64,000 nt of DNA from the NCBI RefSeq assembly GCF_000003855.2, contig NW_003101650.1, positions 371,765 to 435,764 of the forward strand, read 5' to 3'. A model generated the notes under the pieces. The model had not been told where the DNA came from. It did not search any database and worked only from the letters and a program-made list of their open reading frames with translations. Positions 23,201-35,992 of this stretch are shown piece after piece. The DNA comes from Blastomyces gilchristii SLH14081 (lineage: Eukaryota; Ascomycota; Eurotiomycetes; Onygenales; Ajellomycetaceae). A program made the position numbers and the translations under genes. How positions within the stretch are numbered: the first letter of the stretch is position 1; every line of letters begins with the position of its first letter.

Positions 23201-25610
23201 CAGTTCATGAGACTGACAGTTTATTTACACAGATCTGTCAGTATTCTGAGAGAAGATCAATCTTTGATAGATATCAGATATTTTTAACTATATTCAACTA
23301 TTGTTGAATCTGTGATAATGAATATTCATTCTTGATTATAAGCTTATTAAGTGCTTGATAATTGATACACATTCATCACTTCTCATCTGCCTTTTTCATA
23401 AATAAGACTGAAAAGTCTCACACACTTGATGAGAGTTATATAAGACTATATTCTAGAAGGTCTGTGATCTGACACTTCTGTTCTTCAAGATGTGTTTGTG
23501 ACAGAAGATATACATTCTGATCAACTGGTTTTGCATTCTCTGTGTCAATCTCATATATGAATTCTTATTTCAGCAGCAATTCTGATGAAAGATCTGTTTA
23601 GAAGATCTTCTTATACTTCTTCAGAAGCTTCTTCATACATTTGTTCTTCTATATATTCTTTATCTTAATTTTCTCTGCTTCTGAGTCCTGTATGATATAC
23701 AGAATGCTTTTGAATGAGGTCTTGTAAATTGTTCTCTTTGCTTGTTAATATATAAGCAGATTTAATTCTTCTATATCAGAAGTGTGAAATATTCTTCTTA
23801 TATCAGTTAATAGAATTATATAAACTGTTTTCTTTCTATTAATCAACTGTATATGACATATACATCATTGAATCTGCAGATTGAACCTTTGAAATTAATT
23901 AAGTCTGAGAATAAGATTGTATTTCATGTTCTGCAGCTCTTGTGCTCAAATATAATAAGATTATTCTTTAAAGTACAAGAGAACTCTTACTCTCGTAAGT
24001 AATATTAAATATTGATTATTAGATAATCTTATACATTAAGAATTCTTCACTTAGCAGACCTCTTTCAGTCTTTGAATTATATAATTATCAATATATTGTG
24101 TAGAAGCTTCTGTATCTGTTAACACTTTTACAGCTATCTCTTGATTCTTATCTAAGTGTCTCTTATACATTAACATTTCAGGTCTTAAGACATTGAGATG
24201 AGTGTCTGCTTCATTCTCACTCACATCTCAGTCAGGCGCCTGCTTTCTCTTAATATTCACAGAATTCAGAGAGTCTTCTAACACAGACATCTCTTTCACT
24301 TTAAAGACTTTTTATAGAATATCAGTAAGTGTCTTCAAGCTCACTGATTCTGCTAGTTTTTTGACTCTCTTGCTTTTCTTAACTGTGCACACTGTGTGTA
24401 ATCTTTTATATCATGATTTTGATATTCACAGTTGAAGCAAGCTCAATGCTCATAATATCAAGATTTTCACTCAGAGAATCTCTTTTTCAGAGAATTCAGT
24501 ACTTTAGTAATAACATTCAGATCTAGATTTATTACATCTAAGTGTGTGACTTGTGTTATAGAAGTCTGATTACTCATTCTCTGCTGAGATATACTCAATT
24601 ACAGTATTTTCTATCACAATTGACTCACTTATTCTCATATAATGAGAATATTGTACACTTCTTTCACTGTGTCTGATTATAAGATTAAGCATTTTCATTT
24701 CACTCTTAACTCAGATATAAGATCATGAATAAAGACCTATAAACAGAAAGATATTAAAAGCTTTTCATTCAATATAAGATAGTGTAAGCTGAAGTGTGTG
24801 AAGTATAATATAAGATTACTTACTTATCTATACTTAGTGAAGTGTTTATAATACTTATCTCATATATTCACTTTCTCAAAGTTATACAAGATTCATTTGA
24901 AAAACTCATTTCATATTTATAAGAATGAATATTACTTCAGATCTGTGAGATTTATCTTTTTATTAGTTATTTATAATAACTTCACTTTTCTATGTAGAAA
25001 TACAGCAGATTTTAAAACTTGTTGAAATTCTGTTGATTGTCTGTCTGTGAGTTTATATTCAATTCAATAATATAATCATATCTGACTTAGCCAGCTGATT
25101 GCAGCATCATTTTTTCAGTCACTATTAAAGCTTAATAACTCTGACAGATCTCTTAGCTTGATATATTTCATACTCAGATTCTCATTCTGTACAGCAGTCT
25201 CTGATGATATGTATGCTTCTGAAGAGATTATGAATAATTGAGATAAGATCTTCAGATTCAGTATAGTTATTTTATCTGTGTAAACATTCAATCTCTCACT
25301 GCAGGTCTAAGATCTGGTTTTCTCTATTCTTATTGATGATGATGATTGTGTCAGTGAAGCTCTTCATAGTGAATACATGATTCACAGTAAATGTCAATTA
25401 TTGTTTGACTTTCATCTCAGTCTGTCACTGTGTACACAAGACCTCAATCTCATTTAGAATTCTCATATGTATACAGAGCTTCAATTTCAGTTCAGTGATT
25501 TCAGCTGCTTTTCTTACTGCTTTGAGTAAACTCTCTGAGAGGTTCTGTATATCTTTCAGTTCAGATAGCAGAGAAGACTGTTGTTTATATTGACTAGAGA
25601 AGGTATTTAT
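20244..25610 (-). pseudogene. G2 gag-pol polyprotein (mutated)
   Basis: A minus-strand frame of 1,789 codons from an ATA (decayed ATG) at 25610 to TAA at 20246-20244, homologous to G1 gag-pol; its length is a multiple of three. The CCHC knuckle at about 24440-24395 keeps its first Cys (CFNCEYQNH). The RT YxDD region is near 23060. The integrase N-terminal domain at 22160-21801 includes YMYKKFSHLESSELMS, YWPSMAENIQIYTHKC and a CX2C now CX2Y. The tail has the Val/Ala/Thr repeat (21320-21084) and ESRLKEISHAY. Stops are Trp-to-TGA and Gln-to-TAA/TAG. Confidence 0.85.
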
Positions 25611-26006
25611 TTCAGTGGTTTCTCATTGATCATATAATGTCTATCATTATATCACTGTATTGTTATATGATTTCTGTTATCATTGTATGACTCTGGTGAT
25701 AGTCATCTTCTCTCTTTTATCTCTTTAAGTAGAGAGCAGTCTTCTTTGAATCTGGTTCACTGCTCTCATCCCTCTTTCTCACATCTCATTCATTTGTGTA
25801 CACAGTATTCACCTGAGTGTGAAGTTTTCTCTCAACAAGCAAAGCAGTATCAATCAAATGCTCTTTCACTCACTGCTCTTTATACACTATCTTTTGAGAT
25901 GTTCTAGAACCACACTGGCATAATAACTATGAATCACTTTGTAGATGGAATTATCACACTCTGAAGAAGCCTGCGCTTCTCACCAGTTTTTAGGCATGCT
26001 ATCAGA

Positions 26007-26180
26007 TGTGATTCAAAGGTGCTTTAGCCAGTGTACAATTACAGGCGTACGCCGGCTTCTTATATATTGTAATATTATACACTAAATTAATTAGTGGCCG
26101 CTATGGCCCCTTTACACTCACAAGCAAGTTCGGAAGCGGCCGCGTTATTATCCGACAGTCGTACGTTCTTCCGAATCACA
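26007..26180 (-). repeat. G2 5' LTR (174 bp)
   Basis: It begins TGTGATTCAAAGG and ends CCGAATCACA on the plus strand. It is less mutated than the 3' LTR at its right end (GGAAGCGGCCGCG is kept near 26131-26143). Confidence 0.88.
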
Positions 26181-27787
26181 TAATCATACTTCTAGTCATT
26201 TGATATTCAAACTGAGTTTAATCTCTTTATTTAAAAGAGTTAGACTTAGTTTTTTCTCATTAAATCTGGAAAAAAAGTGAATTAACTCAGTTTTATTCAT
26301 ATTAAATTGAATTAGATTAATATCTACTCTAATAAAGATTTTCTTTGCTGCTTATTCAATCACTTCTAAATTCTCTTTAATTGTTTTTGAACTGTAGACT
26401 AGATTAATATTATCTATATAACTTGAAAATCTTATCATTTTCATCTCTTCATTCTTGAATAGATATGCAGTGTATATTGTAAATAAAACAGATAAGATTG
26501 AAGATTCTTGTAATACTTCTATTTTTATCTCAGTCTTATCTCATTTAATTTCATCAAAGAATAGTTATATAATTCTTTTAGATATCAAACAGTTAACTTG
26601 TTTTATTAGAGAAAGTGATAGTTTTAATATCTTCAAAGTTTGAATCATTTTTGACTTTGAAATATAATGAAATGCATCTTTTATATTAATAAAAACTGCA
26701 GTTGAGACCAGGTCTTCATACTTTTCTAATTGAATATTATAAACAACTGAAAGAACAGTGTTAATTGCAGAACATTGTTTTCTATCTCTCATTTATTTAT
26801 TAAATAGAAGAGAATCACTAATAGAGCTTATAAAAGATAATCTAGTAGCTATTATCTTTTCTAAAATTTTTCTCAGATAGTTTAATAGAGATATTACTCT
26901 ATATAACTTAAAAATTGAAGCTTTTCTATTAGATTTTATAAGAATTACTTCAGTAGCTTCTCTTCAGCATTCAGAATGATAATCATTTTTTAAGAGATTG
27001 AAAAAGAGCTCAAAATATTCATTCTTCAAGTAGAAATATGTGTTTTAAATGATTAAGTAATTGATTGAATCAGACTCTACAGCAGTTTTAATTGAACTTG
27101 AGAATATAGCTGACTCTAGTTCATCATATATAAGCTCAGATCATTCTCAGTTATTTTTATCAATATATTTATAAAATAACATATTCTTCTCTTCTAAATA
27201 TGATGAATTTTGAAACAGAATTCTTATAAAAGCTTCATACTTTTTCTTAAAAGAGTTTGCTGTATATGATTCATTCTGAAACTTATATTTTAACATTGAA
27301 AGCTTTGTTACACTTCTTATTTTAGTATAGTTGAAGACTTTAAAAACTTCTTTTTCTTATGCTTCTTCAAGAAATTTATTTCAGCAGTCTGTTTTAGCTC
27401 TTTTAATACCTGAAAAATATTCATTTCTGATAGCTTTGAACTCTTTATCAGATATTAAGTTATTCTTTCAATCTCTCTTAGCAGGGACCAATTGTTTTCT
27501 TTTAGAAGTGATATTCTCATTTCATCAAGATTTGAAATACTTAGAAGACTTTTGTTTGAAATATTTTCTCTAATACTTGTTAGAAGAATAGATGTAATCA
27601 GCTTTACTCTACTCTTAAGCATTTCATTTGAGATATCTTGACTCTGATTTCAATAGAGCTCACTCTACTTTTCAGATTTCAATAGAGCTCACTCTACTTT
27701 TCAGATTTCAGCTGTTTTATAGTTTCTTCAACTGCTTTTCAATTAGCTTTTTCAAAGTTATATTGATTAGAGAGAAGAGGATTTTAA
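26181..27787 (-). pseudogene. LINE-2, 5' part: ORF2 RT region (5'-truncated)
   Basis: Minus-strand continuation of LINE-2. The open block 26792-26565 starts MRDRKQCSAINTVLS and contains FINIKDAFHYISKSK (RT motif A). Farther up, towards 27700, lies the segment between the endonuclease and RT. Similarity to LINE-1 stops at about 27787, at the equivalent of LINE-1 position 3139, so ORF1 and the endonuclease are missing. This could be ordinary 5' truncation or a later rearrangement. G2 separates it from its 3' part. Confidence 0.8.
27647..27704. repeat. 29-bp tandem duplication in LINE-2
   Basis: ATTTCAATAGAGCTCACTCT... occurs twice head to tail (27647-27675 and 27676-27704), almost identical. 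LINE-1 has one unit here, so the duplication is specific to this copy. Confidence 0.75.
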
Positions 27788-27983
27788 AAGAAATTCTGCT
27801 TCTTACGGATTCTTTACCTCTATTTCTATCTCTCATGTAATTAATAGAGTTAGCAGCTCTTGACTACACACAACTATATAGACTGAAGTTTGTGACTACT
27901 ATTCACAACTCAGCTTGAATGCTACAATATATTAAATCTCTATATTTTATCTTTCTATTATAAATACTTCTAGTAGTTAACAG
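27788..27983. repeat. Dispersed repeat R, copy 1 (possible solo LTR fragment)
   Basis: About 195 bp that also occurs at 63115-63311. Shared landmarks include TTAGCAGCTCTT, a TATATAG run and CTTCTAGTAG near the end. Read on the minus strand it begins CTGTTAACTACTAG and contains a TATA-like run, which would suit an LTR. No partner LTR or duplication is seen. Confidence 0.5.
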
Positions 27984-28328
27984 TATATATCATGTCAAGC
28001 TGCAAATATCTGAATAATTATCTGTTAGTACTTATTCTTATATTTTAAGCTTTATCAGTCAGCAATCACTTATTATAACTAAAAGAACTAGAAACTCACA
28101 TGCTTCAATCTCTGTAAACTCTACTGTAGACACTCAGAAGCAGTTATCTGAATTATAAATAATCTTGATAAAAGAAGTCTCAGAGAACTTATCAATTACT
28201 TATAAGATATCATTCTCTATATCTGTGACAGAGAAACTCTCTGAATTCATAAATAAATCAGTCTCAGTAAAGAACATTCTTGAGTATCTTCTACAGAATC
28301 AAGCTATTTTTCTATAAGAAATACTTAC
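27984..28328. other. Unassigned sequence left of G3
   Basis: AT-rich, no frame longer than about 50 codons and no recognised element. It ends at the G3 left LTR. Confidence 0.5.
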
Positions 28329-28495
28329 TGTGGTTCGGGAGAACGTATGACCGCCGGATAATAACACGGCCGCTTCTGAACATGCTTATGAATATAAAGA
28401 GGCCATAGCGGCCACTAATTAATTTAGTATAATGTATATAAGAAGCCGGCGTACGCCTGTAATTGTACACTGACTCAAGCAACCTTTGAATCATA
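28329..28495 (+). repeat. G3 5' LTR (167 bp)
   Basis: It begins TGTGGTTCGGGAG and ends GAATCATA, with the TATA box at 28435-28442. Several CG dinucleotides remain, for example GACCGCCGG. Confidence 0.87.
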
Positions 28496-28894
28496 TCAGA
28501 TAGCATGTCTAACTACTAGTGAGAAGTGCAGACTTCTTCAGAGCATGATAATTTCATCTATAAAGTGATTTGTAGTTATTATATTAATATAATTCTAAAA
28601 CATTTTAAAAGATAGTGTATAAAGAAGCAGTGAGTGAAAGAGTATCTAATTAATACTACTCTGCTTATTAAAGAAAAGCTTCACACTCAGATGAATGCCA
28701 CATATGTGAATAAATAAGATGTGAGAAACAGAATAAGAGCAGTGAACCAGATTCAAAGAAGACTGCTCTCTGCTTAGAAGAATAAAAGAGAGATAACTAT
28801 CACTGAAGTCATATAATGATAACAGAAAATGAAAATCAGAAATCATATAATAATATAACAATAGATATTATACAATCAATGAGAAATCACTGAA
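28496..28894 (+). other. G3 untranslated leader
   Basis: Matches the G1 leader. No frame is supported. Confidence 0.6.
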
Positions 28895-29548
28895 ATAAAC
28901 ATCTTCTCTAGTTAATATGAATAACATTTCTCTCTGCTATCTGAACTGAAAGATATGCAGAATCTCTCAGAGAGTTCACTTAAAGCAGTAAGAAATGCAG
29001 CTGAGATCACTAAACTGAATGTGAAACTTCATACACATATAAGAATTCTAAATGAGATTGAGGTCTTGTATTAGTGACAGGCTGAGATGAAAGTTAAGTA
29101 ATAACTGATATTCACTGTGAATCAAGCATTCACTATGAAGAGCTTCATTAATACAATTATTATCATTAATAAGAATAGAGAAGATCAGGTCATAGATCTG
29201 CAGCAGAAAATTGAATATTTACACAGTCAGATAACTGCACTGAATATGAAGATCTTATCATGATTATTCATAATCTCTTCAGAAGTATACATATTATCTG
29301 AGACTGTTATACAGAATGAGAATCTGAATATAAGATATATTAAGCTGAGTGATCTGCTGAAGCTATTAAACTTTAATAGCAACTGAAAAAATAATGCTGC
29401 AATCAGCTGACTAAGTCAGATATGATTATATTATCAGATTGAATATGAACTTACAGATAGATAGTTAACAGAATTTTAATAAGTTTTAAGATCTGCTGTA
29501 TTTCTACATAGAAAAGTGAAGTCATTATAAATAAGCAGTGAAAAGATG

Positions 29549-30052
29549 TAGACTGACCGTGTGACTGTGTCTGAAACCAGAATCAGAATATTTGATGATC
29601 TCATTATCAATTCAACTGATTCCATTACACTGTTTTAACATTAGATAGTAGTCTCATACTGTTTCAGTGAGACTTACTGTCTACTCTTATCACATTTTCC
29701 AAATGAGATCATGATTTTCACTTCTCAATTTAAATTATTTTTATTGCTTTAAATGACTTTAAATCTCATTTAAGTGTTATCAAAAAGCGCTACTTTTTAA
29801 AAAATTAAAAATAGTCTAAAAAACCTTAAAATGTCTAAAAATAGTAACTTTATGCCAAGAATGAGACTAAATGAAATCAAATGAGATTACTTTCTTATTT
29901 TTTCTAAGTCATGATTTCATTTTGAGATCTGATATATAGTCACTTTGCATGTTTTTTTAATGATTAGTCTCAGTGAGATTCACGCTAAGAAATGTATGAG
30001 ATCAGATCAAATGAAATCAAACGTGAAATTCATGATCTCAGCAGCCAGTCTA
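29549..30052 (+). mobile_element. MITE copy 1 (hAT type), in G3 gag
   Basis: 504 bp, TAGACTGACCG at the left and a decayed CAGCCAGTCTA at the right. Both flanks read AAAAGATG (8 bp), and G1 near 5360 shows the empty site. It is strongly mutated: most CC, GG and CG pairs are lost. Confidence 0.9.
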
Positions 30053-32341
30053 AAAAGATGAATCTTACAGACTTAGAGTGATATTCATTCTTATGAATGT
30101 GAAATGAGTATTTCAAATAAATCTTGTATAACTTTAAGAAAGTGAATATATAAGATAAGTATTATAAACACTTCACTGAGTGTAGATAAGTGAGTCATCT
30201 TATATCATACTTTATACACTTCAGCTTACACTATCTCATATTGAATGAAGAGCTTTTAACATCTTTTTATTTACAGATCTTCATTCATGATCTTATATCT
30301 GAGTTAAGAGTGGAATAAAAATGCTTAATCTCATAATCAGATACAGTGAAAGAAGTATATAATATTCTCATTATATAAGAATAAGTAAGTTAATTATAAT
30401 AGAAAATACTGTAATTGAGTATATCTCAGCATAGAATAAGTAATCAGACTTCTATGACACAAGTCACACATCTTAATGTAATGAATCTAGATTTGAATAT
30501 TATTACTAAAGCACTGAATTCTCTGAAAAAGAAATTCTCTGAGTGAAAATCTTGATATTATAAGCATTAAGCTTACTTCAATTGTAAATACTAAAATCAT
30601 GATGTAAAGAATTGTACACAGTATACACAGTTAAGAGAAGTAAGAGAGTTAAAAAACTAGCAGAATCAGTGAGTTCAGAGACACTTACTAATATTCTATA
30701 AAAAGTCTTCAAAGTGAAAGAGATGCTTATATTAGATGACTCTCCGAATTCTGTAAATATCAAGAGAAAGCAGACTTCTGAATGAAGTGTGAGTGAGAAT
30801 GAAGAAGTGAATACTCATCTTAATGTCTTAAGATCTGAAATGTTAATGTATAGAGAGCACTTGAATAAGAATTAAGAGATAACTATAAAAGTGTTAACAG
30901 ACACAGAAGCTTCTATATAATATATTAACAATTATATAATTCAAAGACTAAAAGAGGTCTGCTGAGTGAAGATTCTTCAATATATAAGATTGTCTGATAA
31001 CTGATATTTAGTATTATCTGCAAGAGTAAGAGTTTTCTTGCACTTCAGAGAATAATCTTACTATATTTGAGTATAAGAGCTGCAGAACATGAAATATGAT
31101 CTTATTCTCAGACTTAATTAGTTTCAAAGATTTAATTTACAGATTCAATAATATACATGTCATATGTGATTATCTGATAGAAAGAAAATAATTCATACAA
31201 TTCTATTAACTGATATAAGAAGAACATTTCATGTCTCTGATATAGAAGAATTAAATCTGCTTATACACTAATAAGTAAAGAGAATGATTCACAAGATCTC
31301 ATCTGAAAGCATTCTGTATATCATACAGAACTCAGAAGCAGAGAAAATCAAGATAAAGAATATACAGAAGAATAAGTGTATGAAGAAACTTCTGAAGAAG
31401 TATGAAAAGATCTTCTGAACAGATCTTTCACTGAAATTGTCACTAAAACAAGGATTTGTACATGAGATTGACACAGAGAATATAAAATCAGTCAATCAGA
31501 ATGTGTATTCCCTGTTACAAATATATCTTGAAGAATAGAAGTATCAGATCACAGACCTTCTAGAACATGATTTTATATAACTCTCATCAAGTGTGTGAGA
31601 CTTCCCAGTTCTATTCATGAAAAAGACAGATAAGAAGTAGTGAATATATATTAATTATCAAATACTTAATAAGCTTATAATTAAAAACAAATACTTATTA
31701 TCACAGATTCAACAACAGTTGAATACAGTTGAAAACACTTAATATCTATTAAAGAGTAATCTTCTCTCAGAATATTAATAGATCTGTGTAGATAAACTGT
31801 CAGTACTGTAAACCATGTTTAATATATAATGAGAGAAGTTTAAATTTCTGATAATATCATTCAGTCTGATAAATACATCTATTATCTTTTAAATAATGAT
31901 GAATACAATTCTTTATAAACAGAATGAAACCTCATATCTTGTATATCTGAATAATATTCTAGTCTTCTCAAACTTATATAATGAATATCTGAAGCATCTT
32001 AATAAAGTGCTTATAACTCTGACAGAGTATAAGCTCTATATCAAATTAACAAAGTATGTGTTTGAAATAGAAGAGTTGAAGTTCATAGAATATATAGTAA
32101 GTAATGACTGTATACATCTCATCTTAAAGAAATTGAATACCATAGCAAATTAACTATGACTGAGAAACATACATTATATATAACAGTTTCTTGAATTGAT
32201 CTCATATTACTGTAGATTTATCAAGAATTTCACATAAATAGCTGTATCACTCTCAGATCTCTTAAGAGAAATAGATATCAATCTGTAGAAGAAGAAGTGT
32301 CATTCAATTATCTGAAATATCATGTGTGAAGAGGTCTTTCT

Positions 32342-32848
32342 TAGACTGACCGTGTGACCGTGTCTGGGACCAGGACCAGATTTTTTGATAGTCTCATTAC
32401 CAATTCGACTGATCCCATTACACGGTTTTAACATTAAATAGTAGTTCCATACTGTCCCAGTGGGACTTACTGTCTACTCTTGTCACATTTTCCAAATGAG
32501 ACCATGATTTCCACTTCTCAATTTAAATTATTTTTATTGCTTTAAATGACTTTAAATCTCATTTGAGTGTTACCAAAAAGCGTTACTTTTTAAAAAATTA
32601 AAAATAGTCTAAAAAAAACCTTAAAATGTCTAAAAATAGTAACTTTATGCCAAGAATGGGACTAAATGGGACCAAATGGGACCACTTTCTCATTTTTTTC
32701 AAGTCATGGTTCCATTTTAAAATCTGATATATAGTCACTTTACATGTTTTTTTTGATAGCCAGTCCCAGCGGGATTCACGCCAAGAAATGTATGGGACCA
32801 GACCAAATGGGACCAAACGTGAAATTCATGGTCTCAGCGGCCAGTCTA
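32342..32848 (+). mobile_element. MITE copy 2 (hAT type), in G3 pol; among the least mutated copies
   Basis: 507 bp flanked by GTCTTTCT on both sides. TIRs are TAGACTGACCG and, reversed, TAGACTGGCCG. The 5' end has two adjacent GACCGTGT units. TGGGACCA-type motifs recur at the 5' end, at 32655-32684 and at 32791-32817. No coding capacity; short frames inside are incidental. It is a useful reference for judging mutation in other copies. Confidence 0.92.
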
Positions 32849-34953
32849 GTCTTTCTCACACTGAGAGAACATATAATAATATTCTCAGTGCTTATTCAAT
32901 CAGATCATAATAAACCTTTCTACATTAAGATAGACACATTTAAATGAGCTATCAGAGACACTCTTCTGCAGATGAGTAAGAACAGTAAGCTGCACTCAGT
33001 GATGTATCATAGTAGGAAACTATTAGATACTGAGCTCAATTACTCAGTGTATGAAAAGAAATTGCTAGTCATTAAGCACACACTGATACTATGAAATAGA
33101 TATATTAATAATGAGTATATAATAACAGTGATTATGAATCATGAAAGTCTTATCTATCTACAATTAATAATAAAACTTTTCAAATGTTTAGTATATTAAA
33201 TCTCAGAGTTCTAAGTATACAATCTTTATATTAAATACTGAAAGAGATCAGATACTGTAATATCTGATACAATTAATCACAGACCTGATTTCATGAATAA
33301 GAATTCTGTGAATCAGATATAAGAGAAGTTCATGTTAAATACACTGAGAGAATACAAGAAATCAGAATAAGTGAATACAATAATCTCTCACTTGAAGAAT
33401 AGTAAGATATCAGATAACAAGTATCTTATAAAAGTAGTAGAAGAGATACTTCTGAACTTTAAGCTGAGAAAATTGAAAAACAATGTTATACTTTATCATG
33501 GTCTAGAATATATAGAAGCTCTCTATCTGAAACATTCATTTAAACATAACTTGATAACTCATATGCATAAGAAATTCAGTTACTTAGAAAGTTCTGAACT
33601 CATGAGTGTACTTGAATTAAGAGTGTACTGATCAAGCATGACTGAGAACATTCAGATATACACTCACAAGTGCCTGAATTATCAGGTTATGAAAGAATGT
33701 AAGAAAGAATTAGAATATAAGAAAGTGTAATATCAGATAAAATATACAATACAACTGTTTAAATAATGAGAGATGAATCTCATAGATATATTACTGTAAA
33801 TATTAAATAAAAATTATTGAATAATCACTGCTATTAACTACACTGCTATTAACTACACTACTGACTAATCAGTCACAAAAGTAGTTTCAGAGATGATAAA
33901 GAAGATGATGACAAAGTTTCTATATAATAAGATCTATATTAACTATGAAATGCTGTGTGAGATTTTAACTGATAATGATGTGAATCTTGTAGAAGAAGTG
34001 ATGAGGCATTTTATAAGCTAGCTATAGATAAGACATTGTAGAACAACACTATATCACTCACAGATAAATGAGAAGATAAAACACTTAAATGAAATCTTGA
34101 GTAACATACTAATGAAATATCTAGTGAGTAAGTCTACAAGACTATAAGATGAATATCTCAGACAGATACTATTAGTCACACAGATTCAACAGTATACAGT
34201 CTTCAAGTATTCATTATTATATCTATTATATGAATTGCATCCGCGCATTCTGAAGAATACTTTGAAAAAGATGAGAAAGAAAACAGCAGTTGCAGACACA
34301 GCAGTTGCAGATACAGTAGAAACAACAGTTGTAGATATAATAGTTGCAGACACAGCAGTCACAGACACAGAATCAAGATTGAAAGAGATCAGTCATATAT
34401 ATGCAAAAGCTAATAAGTTACTTCTGAACTGAGTAATTCAATTGAAAAGAATATAAAACTCACTACTTAAGAAATTAAGTCTCAAGATGAGAATATAAGT
34501 TCTTATATACAATGAGAGTTCTGAGAAGTTTCAATCTAGATAATTTAAGCTCTATAAAATACTCAAATCATATTCTCTGAGAATATATGCATTGAAGAAA
34601 TCAGAGAGACAGATCTTATATAACTTAATAAATAATTCATATCTTGTAAAGATGAAGATATAAGACCTGAGGGAATTATAATCATTCACAGCACTATCAT
34701 CAGTGTTGAAAAAGAAGAGACTTATAATTGAAAAGTCTTGCAAAGTAAGACAAATTATAGACAATTATAAATCAGATAATCTCACTTATTCTGATCTTTT
34801 TATAATGATAAGAAAAGAATGAAAAGCAATAAAGAAATCAGATAAATATCACACTTTAATAACTGATGAGACTGTAGCTGATTGTATAATAACACATCAC
34901 AGATAGCAGATATAACGCAGTAAAGAGCAGTCTCGAAGTGACAGACTTATATA

Positions 34954-35459
34954 TAGACTGACCGTGTGACCGTGTCTGAGACCAGAATCAGATTTTTTGA
35001 TAGTCTTATTATCAATTTGACTGATTTCATTACACAGTTTTAACATTAGATAGTAGTTTCATACTGTCTCAGTGAGACTTACTGTCTACTCTTGTCACAT
35101 TTTTCAAATGAGATCATGATTTTCACTTCTCAATTTAAATTATTTTTATTGCTTTAAATGACTTTAAATCTCATTTGAGTGTTATCAAAAAGCATTACTT
35201 TTTAAAAAATGAAAAATAGTCTAAAAAAAACCTTAAAATGTCTAAAAATAGTAACTTTATGTCAAGAATAAAACTAAATGAGATCAAATGAGATCACTTT
35301 CTTATTTTTTTCAAGTTATGGTTTCATTTTAAGATCTGATATATAGTCACTTTGCATGTTTTTTTAATGACTAGTCCCAGCGGGATTCACGCCAAGAAAT
35401 GTATGAGACCAGACCAAATGGAATAAAACGTGAAATTCATGGTCCCGGCGGCCAGTGTA
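34954..35459 (+). mobile_element. MITE copy 3 (hAT type), in G3 C-terminal pol
   Basis: 506 bp flanked by CTTATATA on both sides. The right end reads CCAGTGTA rather than CCAGTCTA. Mutation is uneven: the last 100 bases keep CCCAGCGGGA and CCCGGCGGCC while the middle is degraded. Confidence 0.9.
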
Positions 35460-35992
35460 CTTATATATGAGTCAGATTATAGAAGGAAAAGAGATTCGTA
35501 GTTAAATTCAACTGTTTACATCAGTTTAATCACAGAGATAACAGAGGATAAAGCATCTGAAACATTCACAGACATGTGAGATCAAGCTATCTCAATCTCT
35601 AAAGACACTTAGAGATTGAATGAGATTAGTTTTAATAAGTTATTCACTGTAGTAGTCTGAACAGGCAAAGAGAGATAGTATAATATATGAAACAGAATTA
35701 TAAAAGATAAAAGCTGCTGAATCTAGTTATTAAATACTGTATTATATAGAGATTGTGTAAGAGTAGTAGCTAGCAGATAAAGAAAAAGCATAAGAAAAGA
35801 AAAGAGATAATGAATTAATTATCAATCTTAAGAATCAGCTGCAAAAAGACAAATGTTATCATATACATTTTATTCATTTTCATATATTATATGTTAATCT
35901 ATTTTCAATATCACATCATCTGAAAAATGCTAAAAACAAAGAAAATCTCAAAACTTGAGATTTGTAAGGGATTTGAGAGCTGTAAGCTGCTC

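Larger units (their letters stand above)
17898..26180 (-). mobile_element. G2, Ty3/gypsy LTR retrotransposon (minus strand, full length)
   Basis: An 8,283-bp element of the G1 family in reverse orientation. Its LTRs are 17898-18071 and 26007-26180, flanked by TAAT. Gag-pol runs 25610 to 20244 on the minus strand and the antisense module lies on the plus strand at 18600-20061. It is inserted in LINE-2 at a different site from G1 in LINE-1, so the two insertions are independent. Confidence 0.9.
28895..35810 (+). pseudogene. G3 gag-pol polyprotein, interrupted by three MITEs (mutated)
   Basis: Homologous to G1 gag-pol, starting at an ATA (decayed ATG) and ending at TAA 35808-35810. The CCHC knuckle is near 30575-30620. 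The RT block 31896-32153 contains YLVYLNNILVFS, in which the two catalytic Asp codons of YLDD are now Asn. The integrase block 33371-33631 contains THMHKKFSYLESSELMSV. MITEs break the frame in Gag (29549-30052), between RT and RNase H (32342-32848) and in the C-terminal tail (34954-35459). Each insertion has an 8-bp duplication, and comparison with G1 confirms the empty sites. Confidence 0.85.

Noticed and set aside
31289..31495. Minus-strand frame in G3
   Set aside because: Antisense shadow of gag-pol. Nearby minus-strand frames at 30578 and 24202-24435 (plus, in G2) are likewise shadows of the Gag/protease region.
32598..32947. Frames inside MITE copy 2
   Set aside because: Not conserved as frames in other MITE copies; the element is noncoding and the frames cross its end.
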